Positions 7,020 to 14,945 of a stretch of DNA of 33,043 nucleotides are shown in pieces. Source of the stretch: an uncultured Clostridia bacterium (GTDB lineage Bacteria > Bacillota > Clostridia > Oscillospirales > QAKW01); assembly GCA_944387905.1 (NCBI GenBank), contig CALXGU010000001.1, positions 1-33,043 on the forward strand, written 5' to 3'. Position 1 is the first letter of the stretch. Each line of letters opens with the position of its first letter. Below the pieces are notes generated by a model. That model ran no database searches. It worked only from the letters and a program-made list of their open reading frames with translations, and was not told the DNA's origin. Made by a program: the position numbers and the translations under genes.

Positions 7020-7826
7020 TCAAAATCCACCGTCCAGAACAGATATAATAAATTCACTTACCTGCTGCTGCGTCACCTGCTCCGTTGACTCAAGCTCTGT
7101 ATATCTGTCATACAGCTTTCTGCTGTTTTCAGCGGTCTTTGCTATAAACTCGCTGTCCGGCAGCCACTGGTAGCCTTTGTCTTCTGAATAGGCGTCTTCG
7201 GCGGTATTTTTCTCATATATTTCAGTTATATATGCTCCGAATCTTTCAAGAATATTTTCCGGAGCAAAAAAATCGGCATTTTTAGTCTCAACAGCCGTCT
7301 TTGCCTTATCGTACTCTGCAAGGTACTCCTCCAGACTGCCGCAGGACAACGCCTCATAGGCGTTCTGCGCAAGAGTGACCATTCCCGCCATATCGATGCG
7401 CGGATACGCTGTCGTATAAATCGACAGAAGATATATCACCTCATCACCGTAGACCCAGGGCTGTGCCTCTATTATGTATTCCTCACCCTTTTTCATGTTT
7501 ATTCTGGACATAAAATACTCGGTCGTCCCGACACAGTAAAGCTTTGCCTGTCCCGTGGGAGTATAGCCGTCTATACTGCGTGTTATATCTACTGTATATA
7601 CGGTATATTCGGTTATGTCCAGATTATATTTTGTTATAAGCGCGTTTTCTGTGCTTATAGATTCGATGCTTCCGATAAATACATTTTTCTGCAGTTCTAA
7701 AGTATTTTCAAATCTTGTCGAAATTCCGGTATCGGTACCAACTATTTTCTGATCACCGGATTTTGTACATCCGGTACAAAACAGCACTATTATTACGGCA
7801 AGACAAATCAGTTTCTTTTTCATCAT
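7020..7826 (-). CDS. Predicted lipoprotein of unknown function
   Basis: 268 residues beginning MMKKKLICLAVIIVLFCTGC, a classic lipoprotein signal with Cys20 as the probable lipidation site, so it should be anchored on the outer face of the membrane. The mature part reads as a beta-rich N-terminal region (NVFIGSIESISTENALITKYNLDITEYTVYTVDITRSIDGYTPTGQAKLYCVGTTEYF split over several strands) followed by an alpha-helical C-terminal half rich in Asp/Glu/Tyr. I do not recognise a family. The start overlaps the stop of the upstream PLAT-like gene (ATGA), and the gap to the EPSP-like gene is only 12 bases, so it is the middle gene of a three-gene operon. The extracellular location suggests it works with the membrane-anchored upstream partner. 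Confidence 0.75.
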   Translation of the reverse strand: MMKKKLICLAVIIVLFCTGCTKSGDQKIVGTDTGISTRFENTLELQKNVFIGSIESISTENALITKYNLDITEYTVYTVDITRSIDGYTPTGQAKLYCVGTTEYFMSRINMKKGEEYIIEAQPWVYGDEVIYLLSIYTTAYPRIDMAGMVTLAQNAYEALSCGSLEEYLAEYDKAKTAVETKNADFFAPENILERFGAYITEIYEKNTAEDAYSEDKGYQWLPDSEFIAKTAENSRKLYDRYTELESTEQVTQQQVSEFIISVLDGGF

Positions 7827-9694
7827 TGCTCACCATTTTCACCGGTATCCCAGACCTGGTGTGTAGGATCTTTATCATCGGCATCCTGCGAAGGTCTCCA
7901 AACGCCGTGAGACGGCTGATCGCTGTCCGTGTCGGTATCGGTCGGCTGATCGCTGTTCGTGTCGGTATCGGTCGGCTGATCGCTGTCCGTATCGGTATCG
8001 GTCGGCTGATCGCTGTCCGTATCGGTATCGGTCGGCTGATCGCTGTCCGTGTCGGTATCGGTCGGCTGATCGCTGTCCGTATCGGTATCGGTCGGCTGAT
8101 CGCTGTCCGTGTCGGTATCGGTCGGACGCTCAACGTCAATGTCCGGGACGGCAATATCATCATCCATATCCGGCTCGGCGGGCTGCTCATTCTCATAAAC
8201 AGACGGGGAGTAAAGATCAACGATCTGTTTGAAATAAACGTCCTGTCTGTCATAAAAGCTCTGGAGCTTGAAATACATATCGGATATCTTGTCTGCAAAT
8301 TTAAACTGGTTTTCAGTTTCAATTTTATTCTTTATTGCCTCGGAAATACAGAACTGCGCAGAAAGATCAAGCTCAACGCCGGTATCTATAAGGTTTTTAT
8401 AAAAAACAGGGGTGGCATACTGATTTATCAGCATCGTATCGTTCAGACGGGCGATCTCCAGCATATCGCTGTAATCCGGCTTTATATAAACGCGAAGATA
8501 ATGCAGCGCCCACGAATCATAAGGATTTTCAACACGCAGAGTCATGCTGCTTATGTCAAACACATTCATATCCTGAGGCATTTCCAGCTTGAAAGTGGAT
8601 GTGGTCCCCAATTCAAAATCATCGGTCCCCAGGGTATCAAGCAGATAGCTCTGGGTAAAGCCTGAGTTGTCATCGGCGCTGAGAAATGTTACATCAAGGT
8701 AAATCCTGCCGTCATAATCAAGCGAATCCAGTTCCGGTATCTCAACGCCCTTTGTATAATAAGTAAGAATATCGTTTTGTATCTCGATATTTACTGTTTC
8801 TACATCCAGGTACAGATATTTTGCACCGTTGAGACCGAGCGAGTCGAGCGCATCAGACTTGAGCTGTGCATTTACAAGCTCAGACGCGCCTTTTTCGGCA
8901 AGCTCAAGATAATATGAGTAAATCTGTTTTGAACGGTTATATTTATTATTGGAGGAATGGACTATCTCCAAAGTGGACTGCTTTATCTCATTTTCACCGG
9001 AACCGAACACCGCAGTCTGCTGCCAGCTCTCACGGGCCAGCATCACAGTCTCGTTGCCGAGCAGGAAATACACGCGCGCCCAGCGGCAATACCAGCTGTC
9101 GTAGCTGTTATTGATATCGGGGAGTATCGCTATAGTATATTCTGTTATATCAAACGGCGTATATCCGAACGGAAGAATTATGGTAAAGGTATCGGTCATG
9201 CCGCTTTCAAAATTGTCGTAGTTGGAGTTATTGAGCGCAAACTCGGCTGTATTGCCGTCTGAAAATTTCAGTTTCAGATTCACATTGCCCCTGTCAAGAT
9301 CGACGCCTTTGGGGTTAATATAATTCTCATCGTCTGTTTTGAGCGTGACCTGGATACGGTTCGAAGAGCCCAGCGCGTACAGAGACTTAAGGTACCCGAC
9401 CGAATCATCGAATTCAGTCATGGTAAGTCTTTTGACGATTTTAGCGTCTGTATCAAAAAAAGCGTATGCGTATCTTGAAAAAAGCGAAACGGCCGCGCAC
9501 AGCAGTATAACCGCAAAAAGTGACACGCAGCCTGTAATGAACGGCACACTTTTTATAAAATCACGAAACTTTTTGCTTTTGAGAAAGTTTTTTGATTTTC
9601 TCAACGCGAATTTTATATTTATGACCAGCCATTTTTTCAGACGTTTTCTGTAAATCAGGTCATTTAATTTATCAATAAATCTTTTCAACAGCAT
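7823..9694 (-). CDS. Membrane-anchored protein with two PLAT-like beta domains and an acidic PTDTDTDSDQ repeat tail
   Basis: 623 residues. A very basic N-terminus (Lys/Arg-rich to residue 49) is followed by one membrane helix at about 51-73, giving an outside C-terminus. Two related beta-sandwich stretches follow (about 115-225 and 325-450). Each has an NFESGMTDTF or DDFELGTTSTF motif, then an FDI segment and an NSYDSWYCRWARVYF or NPYDSWALHYLRVYI motif. This pattern resembles PLAT/LH2 domains, which bind lipid or protein. Residues about 522-591 are seven tandem 10-residue repeats, PTDTDTDSDQ, with one Asn variant. The tail ends with two related HGVW and HQVW segments. ATG has AAAGGAA close upstream. 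It is first in an operon with a lipoprotein and an EPSP-like protein. Function unknown; a surface adhesion or binding role is inferred. The domain call comes from motif resemblance only. Confidence 0.75.
   Translation of the reverse strand: MLLKRFIDKLNDLIYRKRLKKWLVINIKFALRKSKNFLKSKKFRDFIKSVPFITGCVSLFAVILLCAAVSLFSRYAYAFFDTDAKIVKRLTMTEFDDSVGYLKSLYALGSSNRIQVTLKTDDENYINPKGVDLDRGNVNLKLKFSDGNTAEFALNNSNYDNFESGMTDTFTIILPFGYTPFDITEYTIAILPDINNSYDSWYCRWARVYFLLGNETVMLARESWQQTAVFGSGENEIKQSTLEIVHSSNNKYNRSKQIYSYYLELAEKGASELVNAQLKSDALDSLGLNGAKYLYLDVETVNIEIQNDILTYYTKGVEIPELDSLDYDGRIYLDVTFLSADDNSGFTQSYLLDTLGTDDFELGTTSTFKLEMPQDMNVFDISSMTLRVENPYDSWALHYLRVYIKPDYSDMLEIARLNDTMLINQYATPVFYKNLIDTGVELDLSAQFCISEAIKNKIETENQFKFADKISDMYFKLQSFYDRQDVYFKQIVDLYSPSVYENEQPAEPDMDDDIAVPDIDVERPTDTDTDSDQPTDTDTDSDQPTDTDTDSDQPTDTDTDSDQPTDTDTDSDQPTDTDTNSDQPTDTDTDSDQPSHGVWRPSQDADDKDPTHQVWDTGENGEQ
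7921..8130. repeat. 30-bp in-frame tandem repeat, seven copies
   Basis: Units start at 7921, 7951, 7981, 8011, 8041, 8071 and 8101 (plus-strand unit begins CGCTGTCCGT). They encode the PTDTDTDSDQ decapeptides of the minus-strand gene. Variation is limited to a G/A alternation at one silent position and one C-to-T that makes Asn. Near-identity suggests recent expansion and likely copy-number variation among strains. Confidence 0.95.
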
Positions 9695-9837
9695 ATTTCC
9701 TTTCAGAGAAATAACAATACATTATAATTATATCATAAATAATTTGATTTTTAAATGTTTTTTTAAATTTAACATTTTTGTGAATAATGAAAAAATTATT
9801 GACAATAATATTTACGAGCCCAAAGGAGAGATGAAAA

Positions 9838-10062
9838 ATGATAGATAAGCTGGCGCTTACACTCGTGACCATCGGAGCTATCAACTGGGGCAGCGTCGGA
9901 CTGTTTAAGTTTGACATAGTGGGATTTATTTTCGGCGGTACCGACTCGCTTGTCAGCCGTATAATTTTCACACTCGTTGGCCTTGCGGGTCTGTGGACGA
10001 TTTCAATACTTTTCAAGAAAATCGTACCCGCGGATTCCGTTATTACCGAGAATCACGAATAA
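9838..10062 (+). CDS. DUF378 (YuzA-like) small membrane protein
   Basis: 74 residues with two predicted membrane helices: KLALTLVTIGAINWGSVGLF at the N-terminus and IIFTLVGLAGLWTISILF. The INWGSVGLF motif and overall size are those of the DUF378 family, small integral membrane proteins of unknown function common in Firmicutes. The ATG follows AAAGGAGAGATGAAAA, a good ribosome site. It is transcribed alone, divergently from the PLAT-like operon, and ends 1 base before a strong terminator hairpin. The AT-rich 9700-9837 gap must hold both divergent promoters, but I could not pick convincing boxes in it. Confidence 0.88.
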   Translation: MIDKLALTLVTIGAINWGSVGLFKFDIVGFIFGGTDSLVSRIIFTLVGLAGLWTISILFKKIVPADSVITENHE

Positions 10063-10093
10063 AAATCACGGCGGTTTGCCCGCCGTGATTTTT
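10061..10093. terminator. Bidirectional rho-independent terminator
   Basis: AAAAATCACGGCGG and CCGCCGTGATTTTT arms around a short loop, with A and T tracts on both sides. It lies between the convergent DUF378 gene and the ABC permease gene and serves both. Confidence 0.9.
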
Positions 10094-10099
10094 ATTTTG

Positions 10100-12790
10100 T
10101 CAATTATTTTCGTCTCGCAGAACGTCCATCGTGTTCTCCCGCCTGAGCCGTGACATGGAATAGACCATCGCTGAGAATACCACGGCAAATACGCTGAATA
10201 CCGATATGGCTATACTGTACCAGGGTATATAAAACTCGGTTATATATCCGTTTATTATCACTCCGTAAATCAAAAACGTTATGGCTATCGCCGCAGGAAT
10301 TCCTATCGCAAGTCCGCGCAGACCGCATATGATACACTCATAATTCATCATTTTATAAAAGCCTTTTCTTGTCATGCCCACCGATTTGAACATGGCAAGC
10401 TCGCGCCTGCGCATGAATATATTCATCGATACCGTATTAAATACATTGGTCATCGCTATAAGGGATATCAGTATTATGAAACCGTAGGCAAATACATTTA
10501 TTATAGTTATCAGATGTCTTTCACGCTCATACTGAGCGGCATAGTCGTACAGTCCCGATTTATCAGCGTTGATATCACTGAGTATGCGCGTCATGCTGTC
10601 ATAGCTTTTGCTGTGGTCGTCCGATAAAAACAGCATGTACGAGACTCCGCTTTCCATAAGCTCTTCGCCCGCGCTCTCAGGGTATATAAACGCAAGCTCG
10701 TCAAATACATAGTACGGATTTTTTTCCAGAAATCCCGCGATTTTAAGATCGGTTTTTTCCGACGCCTGCTGTATATCAATCTTAAGCATATCATCTTCGG
10801 TGACAGGCAGCTGCTCGTTATTTCCCATCACATCGGGGATATAATACGCCAATCCGTTCTTGACTGTATAAAAACTGTGCCCGTCGATTTGCTTCAGGTC
10901 ATAAACGCTCAGTGTATTTGTACTCATGATCTGCTGTTTGTTCAGGTATTCAAGCTTATACATTACAAGCTCTCCGTCATCATTGGGCTGATACATGGTG
11001 TAATTATCATAGACTATCGCGCCCGGATCGCTCATATCCACCTGTATACCGTTTTCTTGGGCAAGTTTTTTATACAAATCATCATCAATAAAATAATATG
11101 CCGGTGTTATCCTGTCAAGGTCCCCCGCATCATCGGATGACTGAGGCATACCGTTATACAATATACTGAGTGCACGGGCTGATACATATTCCCACTCAAC
11201 ATAATAGTTCATACCGTTATAGCGCGTGTACAGTATACTGTCTGTGACGTGCTCGGCCTGAGACAGCGCGTCATATACGGCACGGGTATCCTGAGAGTCT
11301 TGGTAGTTATATACGCTGTATCTCAGATCGTAATCGAGAGTATCGTCGTATGTGTTTGCAGAATCGGTGAGATATTTGCAGAATGACGACGCGGAAATAA
11401 ACAGCACCACGCTCACAAACAGCGAAAAGGTGGCGGCGCGGTAACGCTTTCTGTTGCGCTTGAAGTTTTTTGCAGCCACAAGCCCCTCAAAGCCAAAGAG
11501 CCGTCTTATTACAGGCGACATTCTGATCCTGACTTTTTTCACGCTGATATCGTTTGCGCTTGTCACCGCCTGCAGCGCAGGCACCCTTACGGCACGCACG
11601 GCCGGGACAAATGCGGAAATGAACGTCGTGACAACGCCGATGACCGCGGCTATCGCAAGCGCGGCGGGGGATATGACAAGCTTCAGTGCTATACCGCTGC
11701 CCACACTTAAAATATCTCCCAGAGATGTAAACGCTCCGGACAGAAAGTAAAACGTCAGCGCAATCCCCGCGCAGCCGGCAGCTATGCCTAACGGTACCGC
11801 GATAATGCACAGATACAACGCCTCGTAGTATACCGTGCGGCGTATCTGCTTGCCCGTGGCGCCTACAGACTTGAGTATCCCGAACTGACGCGTGCGCTCA
11901 CTTACCGATATTGAAAAGGAATTGTATATCAGCGCGACGGAGCCGAACATGATAAGCGCTACAAGTATTGCTCCCATCCCGAAAAACACGCGCATGGCGG
12001 CGGCATGACGGCTTATGCCGTAAAGCATCAATAGTTGCGTATTGGCCTTCGTGTTTTTGTACTCGGATATGTTTTCGTTTATAAAATCATAAGTATCCGA
12101 CGCGTTCTTGAGCTTATAAAACGCGTCATACGTCTGCGTATCCTCGCCCGTAGTAATACCTGTATATCCCGGGGCGCTGTACGGCTCTATCATGGTGTCA
12201 AAGCGCGAGTAAAATCCGACGACGGTATAAGTTTTGGTGACGCTTGTCACCAGCTTTTCATCTTCATCATACGCATCGTTCTGACCCAGTACGTCTTCGC
12301 CCTTCACACGCCTGCCGATATCAACGCTGAAGCTGTCGCCCAGCTTGTACTCCACGCTTCCGTTGGACGACAGGTGGAGCGGCAGTATTATCTCGCCGCT
12401 GTTTGACGGCAGTCTGCCGCTGCTCAGATGGATAGACACAAGCTTCGGCAGGTTTGTGGACATGCTGGTTATATACAGGTACGGCTTGTAAACATTTTGA
12501 GACCCGATATCTGCATACCCAATCTCTCCGAGCGTTTCTACCTGAGTTATTTTTTCGCGCTGTTCAAGACTTTTAAGCTGATCACTGTCAACACCCTGTG
12601 ACAGCGCGTGAAATCCTCCCACCTCATACTCTACGCCCTTTATAAGATACGAGCGCATACTCGCTATCGCCTCGGTCACCGCGGTAAACATCGCAACTGA
12701 CAGCACTATCCCAAGGATGGTGGCAAAGGTACGGGTCTTGTTTTTCATCAGCGAACGCAAAGTATATTTTCCCAGTATACTCACTTTCAA
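10100..12790 (-). CDS. ABC transporter permease, FtsX/MacB type
   Basis: 896-residue permease of the FtsX-like superfamily. An N-terminal membrane helix (TRTFATILGIVLSVAMFTAV, about 19-38) precedes a large extracytoplasmic domain, then three helices with FSISVSERTRQFGILKSVGATGKQIRRTVYYEALYLC in their middle, the hallmark FtsX loop. A second half starts at about 435 (LVAAKNFKRNRKRYRAATFSLFVSVVLF), has another external domain, and ends with three helices around NIFMRRRELAMFKSVGMTRKGFYKMMNYECIICG. This is a fused two-FtsX-domain layout. The start ATG overlaps the stop of the ATPase gene by 4 bases. Such pairs in Firmicutes usually handle peptides, lipoproteins or envelope stress rather than sugars; no two-component genes adjoin, so the substrate is unknown. 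Confidence 0.93.
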   Translation of the reverse strand: MKVSILGKYTLRSLMKNKTRTFATILGIVLSVAMFTAVTEAIASMRSYLIKGVEYEVGGFHALSQGVDSDQLKSLEQREKITQVETLGEIGYADIGSQNVYKPYLYITSMSTNLPKLVSIHLSSGRLPSNSGEIILPLHLSSNGSVEYKLGDSFSVDIGRRVKGEDVLGQNDAYDEDEKLVTSVTKTYTVVGFYSRFDTMIEPYSAPGYTGITTGEDTQTYDAFYKLKNASDTYDFINENISEYKNTKANTQLLMLYGISRHAAAMRVFFGMGAILVALIMFGSVALIYNSFSISVSERTRQFGILKSVGATGKQIRRTVYYEALYLCIIAVPLGIAAGCAGIALTFYFLSGAFTSLGDILSVGSGIALKLVISPAALAIAAVIGVVTTFISAFVPAVRAVRVPALQAVTSANDISVKKVRIRMSPVIRRLFGFEGLVAAKNFKRNRKRYRAATFSLFVSVVLFISASSFCKYLTDSANTYDDTLDYDLRYSVYNYQDSQDTRAVYDALSQAEHVTDSILYTRYNGMNYYVEWEYVSARALSILYNGMPQSSDDAGDLDRITPAYYFIDDDLYKKLAQENGIQVDMSDPGAIVYDNYTMYQPNDDGELVMYKLEYLNKQQIMSTNTLSVYDLKQIDGHSFYTVKNGLAYYIPDVMGNNEQLPVTEDDMLKIDIQQASEKTDLKIAGFLEKNPYYVFDELAFIYPESAGEELMESGVSYMLFLSDDHSKSYDSMTRILSDINADKSGLYDYAAQYERERHLITIINVFAYGFIILISLIAMTNVFNTVSMNIFMRRRELAMFKSVGMTRKGFYKMMNYECIICGLRGLAIGIPAAIAITFLIYGVIINGYITEFYIPWYSIAISVFSVFAVVFSAMVYSMSRLRRENTMDVLRDENN

Positions 12791-13473
12791 TACCCCCGTA
12801 CCCTGCTGTCGCGGGTTATTTTTCCGTCCTCGATAGATATTACCCGGTCTGCCTGAAGGGCGATATTTTCGTCATGCGTTATAACCACAAGAGTCTGGTT
12901 ATACTTTTTGTTTGACAGCTTCAAAAGCTCCACTATCTCCTGACTGTTCTTCGAGTCGAGATTTCCCGTAGGCTCGTCTGCAAGCACTACGGCAGGCGTA
13001 TTCATGAGCGCGCGGCCTATCGATACACGCTGCTGCTGACCGCCGGACAGCTGGTTGGGCAGATGTTTCTCCCTGCCGCGCAGGTTCAGTGTGTCCAGCA
13101 GATCGTCCAGGTAGTCGTTATTTACTCGCCTGCCGTCAAGCAGAACCGGCAGACACATGTTTTCAACCACATTCAGTATCGGTATAAGGTTATAAAACTG
13201 ATAAATAAGCCCGACATGGCGGCGTCTGAAAATAGCCAGCTGGTCTTCATTCTGGGCGTATATATCCTGACCGTCCATATAAATTTTACCTGAAGTCGGA
13301 CGGTCAACTCCGCCTATCATGTGCAAAAGCGTTGATTTACCGCTGCCGGAAGGACCGATGATCGACACAAACTCGCCTTTTTCTATGCTCAGCGACACTC
13401 CGTCAAGCGCGCGCACTTCGCCCTCGCCGCTTCCGTATATTTTTGTAAGATTTTCTATTCTGAGTATCTCCAT
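12787..13473 (-). CDS. ABC transporter ATP-binding protein, MacB/LolD type
   Basis: 228 residues from the ATG at 13473, chosen because AAAGGAGT lies 7 bases upstream; an in-frame extension to 13497 lacks a ribosome site. All nucleotide-binding motifs are present: Walker A GPSGSGKST (40-48), Q-loop YQFYNLIPILNVVENMCLP typical of the LolD/MacB group, signature LSGGQQQR, Walker B VVLADEPTGNLDS and the switch His in VVITHDENIA. It energises the FtsX-type permease encoded by the next gene, with which it overlaps by ATGA. A TATAAT element lies just upstream of the ribosome site, but I did not find a properly spaced -35. Confidence 0.95.
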   Translation of the reverse strand: MEILRIENLTKIYGSGEGEVRALDGVSLSIEKGEFVSIIGPSGSGKSTLLHMIGGVDRPTSGKIYMDGQDIYAQNEDQLAIFRRRHVGLIYQFYNLIPILNVVENMCLPVLLDGRRVNNDYLDDLLDTLNLRGREKHLPNQLSGGQQQRVSIGRALMNTPAVVLADEPTGNLDSKNSQEIVELLKLSNKKYNQTLVVITHDENIALQADRVISIEDGKITRDSRVRGY

Positions 13474-13557
13474 AAACCCACTCCTTTTTTTGCACATTAT
13501 ACAAAAGCATTATGACAATACGATGACGCGAAAATTACACTTTATTCACATAAATTA

Positions 13558-13582
13558 TAAAGGCGGAATATATCCGCCTTTT
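13558..13582. terminator. Terminator after the sugar acetyltransferase gene
   Basis: AAAGGCGGA and TCCGCCTTT arms around ATATA, about 20 bases past the minus-strand acetyltransferase stop, with flanking AT tracts. It separates that gene from the ABC operon transcribed in the same direction. Confidence 0.75.
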
Positions 13583-13601
13583 ATAAATTATCACCGCTGT
13601 C

Positions 13602-14204
13602 TCACAGCGTTATCTTTCTGTCTCTGAAATAATACATGCGGTCTCTCTCTCCGATGTCTCTGAGCACACGGCACGGATTTCCGACCGCTACGACATTTGC
13701 CGGGATATCCTTTGTGACAACACTTCCCGCGCCGATCACGGTATTGTCGCCTATAGTGACGCCCGGAAGTACTATCGCCCCCGCGCCCAGCCAGCAGTTG
13801 CTTCCGATATGTACAGGTGCGTTGAACTGCGCCGCCTTTAGCCTGAGCTCCGGCAGAACGGGGTGTGCGGCGGCAGCTATGATCACGTTCGGACCGATCA
13901 TTGTTGAAGATCCGATGTATATATGCGTGTCGTCCACAAGCGTAAGGTTGAAGTTGGCGTACACGTTATCTCCCAGGTGCACATGCTTTCCGCTCCAGTT
14001 GGCGTGCAGCGGCGGCTCTATATAGCAGTTTTCTCCGATCTGCGCGAACATTTCCTTCAGCAGCCGCCGGCGCTCCTGCTGCTGGGTCGGACGCGTCGAG
14101 TTGTAGTCATAAAGCTTTTCAAGGCATTTAAGCTGGCTCTCAACCAGCTTTTCGTCATTGCAGAAATAAATGTCGCCGTTATGCATTTTTTCTTCAACGG
14201 TCAT
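13602..14204 (-). CDS. Maltose/galactoside O-acetyltransferase family protein
   Basis: 200 residues from the ATG at 14204, eight bases after AAAGGAG; the GTG at 14213 overlaps the ribosome site and is unlikely. The N-terminal helical domain (EEKMHNGDIYFCNDEKL, LYDYNSTRP) is the Mac domain of maltose acetyltransferases. The rest is a left-handed beta-helix of hexapeptide repeats with IGENCYIEPPLHANWSGKHVHLGDNVYANFNL split over strands, the catalytic His in AAAAHPV, and GAIVLPGVTIGDNTVIGAGSVVTKDIPANVVAVGNPCRV at the end. It transfers acetyl from acetyl-CoA to a sugar hydroxyl; the exact sugar is not predictable. It lies 14 bases after the WalJ-like gene, so it is probably in the same transcript. 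Confidence 0.92.
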   Translation of the reverse strand: MTVEEKMHNGDIYFCNDEKLVESQLKCLEKLYDYNSTRPTQQQERRRLLKEMFAQIGENCYIEPPLHANWSGKHVHLGDNVYANFNLTLVDDTHIYIGSSTMIGPNVIIAAAAHPVLPELRLKAAQFNAPVHIGSNCWLGAGAIVLPGVTIGDNTVIGAGSVVTKDIPANVVAVGNPCRVLRDIGERDRMYYFRDRKITL

Positions 14205-14218
14205 TGTACACACTCCTT

Positions 14219-14944
14219 TTAAAGTTCAAGAATAAGCCCCGGGCTTGCAGGATATACCGAAACGCTGTACTGCGGCGCGAACCGCGCAAGCGACTGTTCG
14301 GCGCTCGCCCTTGCAAGCAGAGGCGTATTATTGTTTTCACTCAGATGCGCAAGCACCGCGCGTCTCAGCCCAAAGCCGGCAAGCTCGGTTATGAATCCGG
14401 CGCAGTCGGAATTTGACAGATGGCCTCTGTCGGACATGATACGTGATTTAAGGGACGCGGAATAAAATCCGCCCTTAAGCATATCAATATCGTGATTGCT
14501 CTCCAGCATTATATTTTCGCAGCCGTAAAAAGCGCTGCGCATCGGCTGTGTGACAGTGCCTGTATCAGTCGCGATGCATATCGACTTTCCGGCACAGCTT
14601 ATCTTATATCCCACGCAGGGCACATCATGGCTGCACTCAAACGCCTGCACACAAAATTCACCGGTACATATCTGACCGTCGAAACGTTGGCACAGCATTA
14701 CATCCGTACCCGAATAGAACGGCGCGGACACTGCCCGGCGTATGACAGGCAGTCCCTTGATATGGTCGCTGTGACTGTGGGTTACAAACACCCCGCACAA
14801 GCTTTCAAGGCTTAGCCCCGCTTTGGCAAGCCCGCTTTTAAGTGTTTTCAAAGTCACGCCGCAGTCTACAAGGACCGCGGCGCCGTTATTCTCTATTACG
14901 GCAGCATTGGATTTACTGCCGGATGCAATAATTATCAGTTTCAA
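14219..14944 (-). CDS. MBL-fold metallo-hydrolase, YycJ/WalJ-like
   Basis: 241-residue single-domain metallo-beta-lactamase-fold protein. The zinc motif THSHSDHIKGL (H56, H58, D60, H61), the early IIIASGSKSNAAVIE strand, ECSHDVPCVGYKI, CIATDTGTVT and ESNHDIDML are the pattern of the YycJ/WalJ group, thought to act as exonucleases linked to DNA replication or repair and to cell wall control. The start is TTG at 14944, one base after the stop of the phosphoesterase gene; no ATG is available and the family starts at this point. The final His of the fold is in AHLSENNN. It is not next to walRK here, unlike in Bacillus, so the walJ symbol is not applied. Confidence 0.88.
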   Translation of the reverse strand: MKLIIIASGSKSNAAVIENNGAAVLVDCGVTLKTLKSGLAKAGLSLESLCGVFVTHSHSDHIKGLPVIRRAVSAPFYSGTDVMLCQRFDGQICTGEFCVQAFECSHDVPCVGYKISCAGKSICIATDTGTVTQPMRSAFYGCENIMLESNHDIDMLKGGFYSASLKSRIMSDRGHLSNSDCAGFITELAGFGLRRAVLAHLSENNNTPLLARASAEQSLARFAPQYSVSVYPASPGLILEL

Positions 14945-14945
14945 T

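Noticed and set aside
7921..8130. Possible CRISPR array from regular 30-bp periodicity
   Set aside because: Units are directly contiguous with no spacers and encode an in-frame decapeptide.
7715..8665. 316-codon plus-strand ORF with VRIGIGRLIA-type repeats
   Set aside because: It is antisense to the PLAT-like gene and is kept open by the 30-bp tandem repeat; no ribosome site and no plausible protein features.
9672..10016. 114-codon minus-strand ORF opposite the DUF378 gene
   Set aside because: The plus-strand frame has a family match and ribosome site; the minus frame is its shadow.
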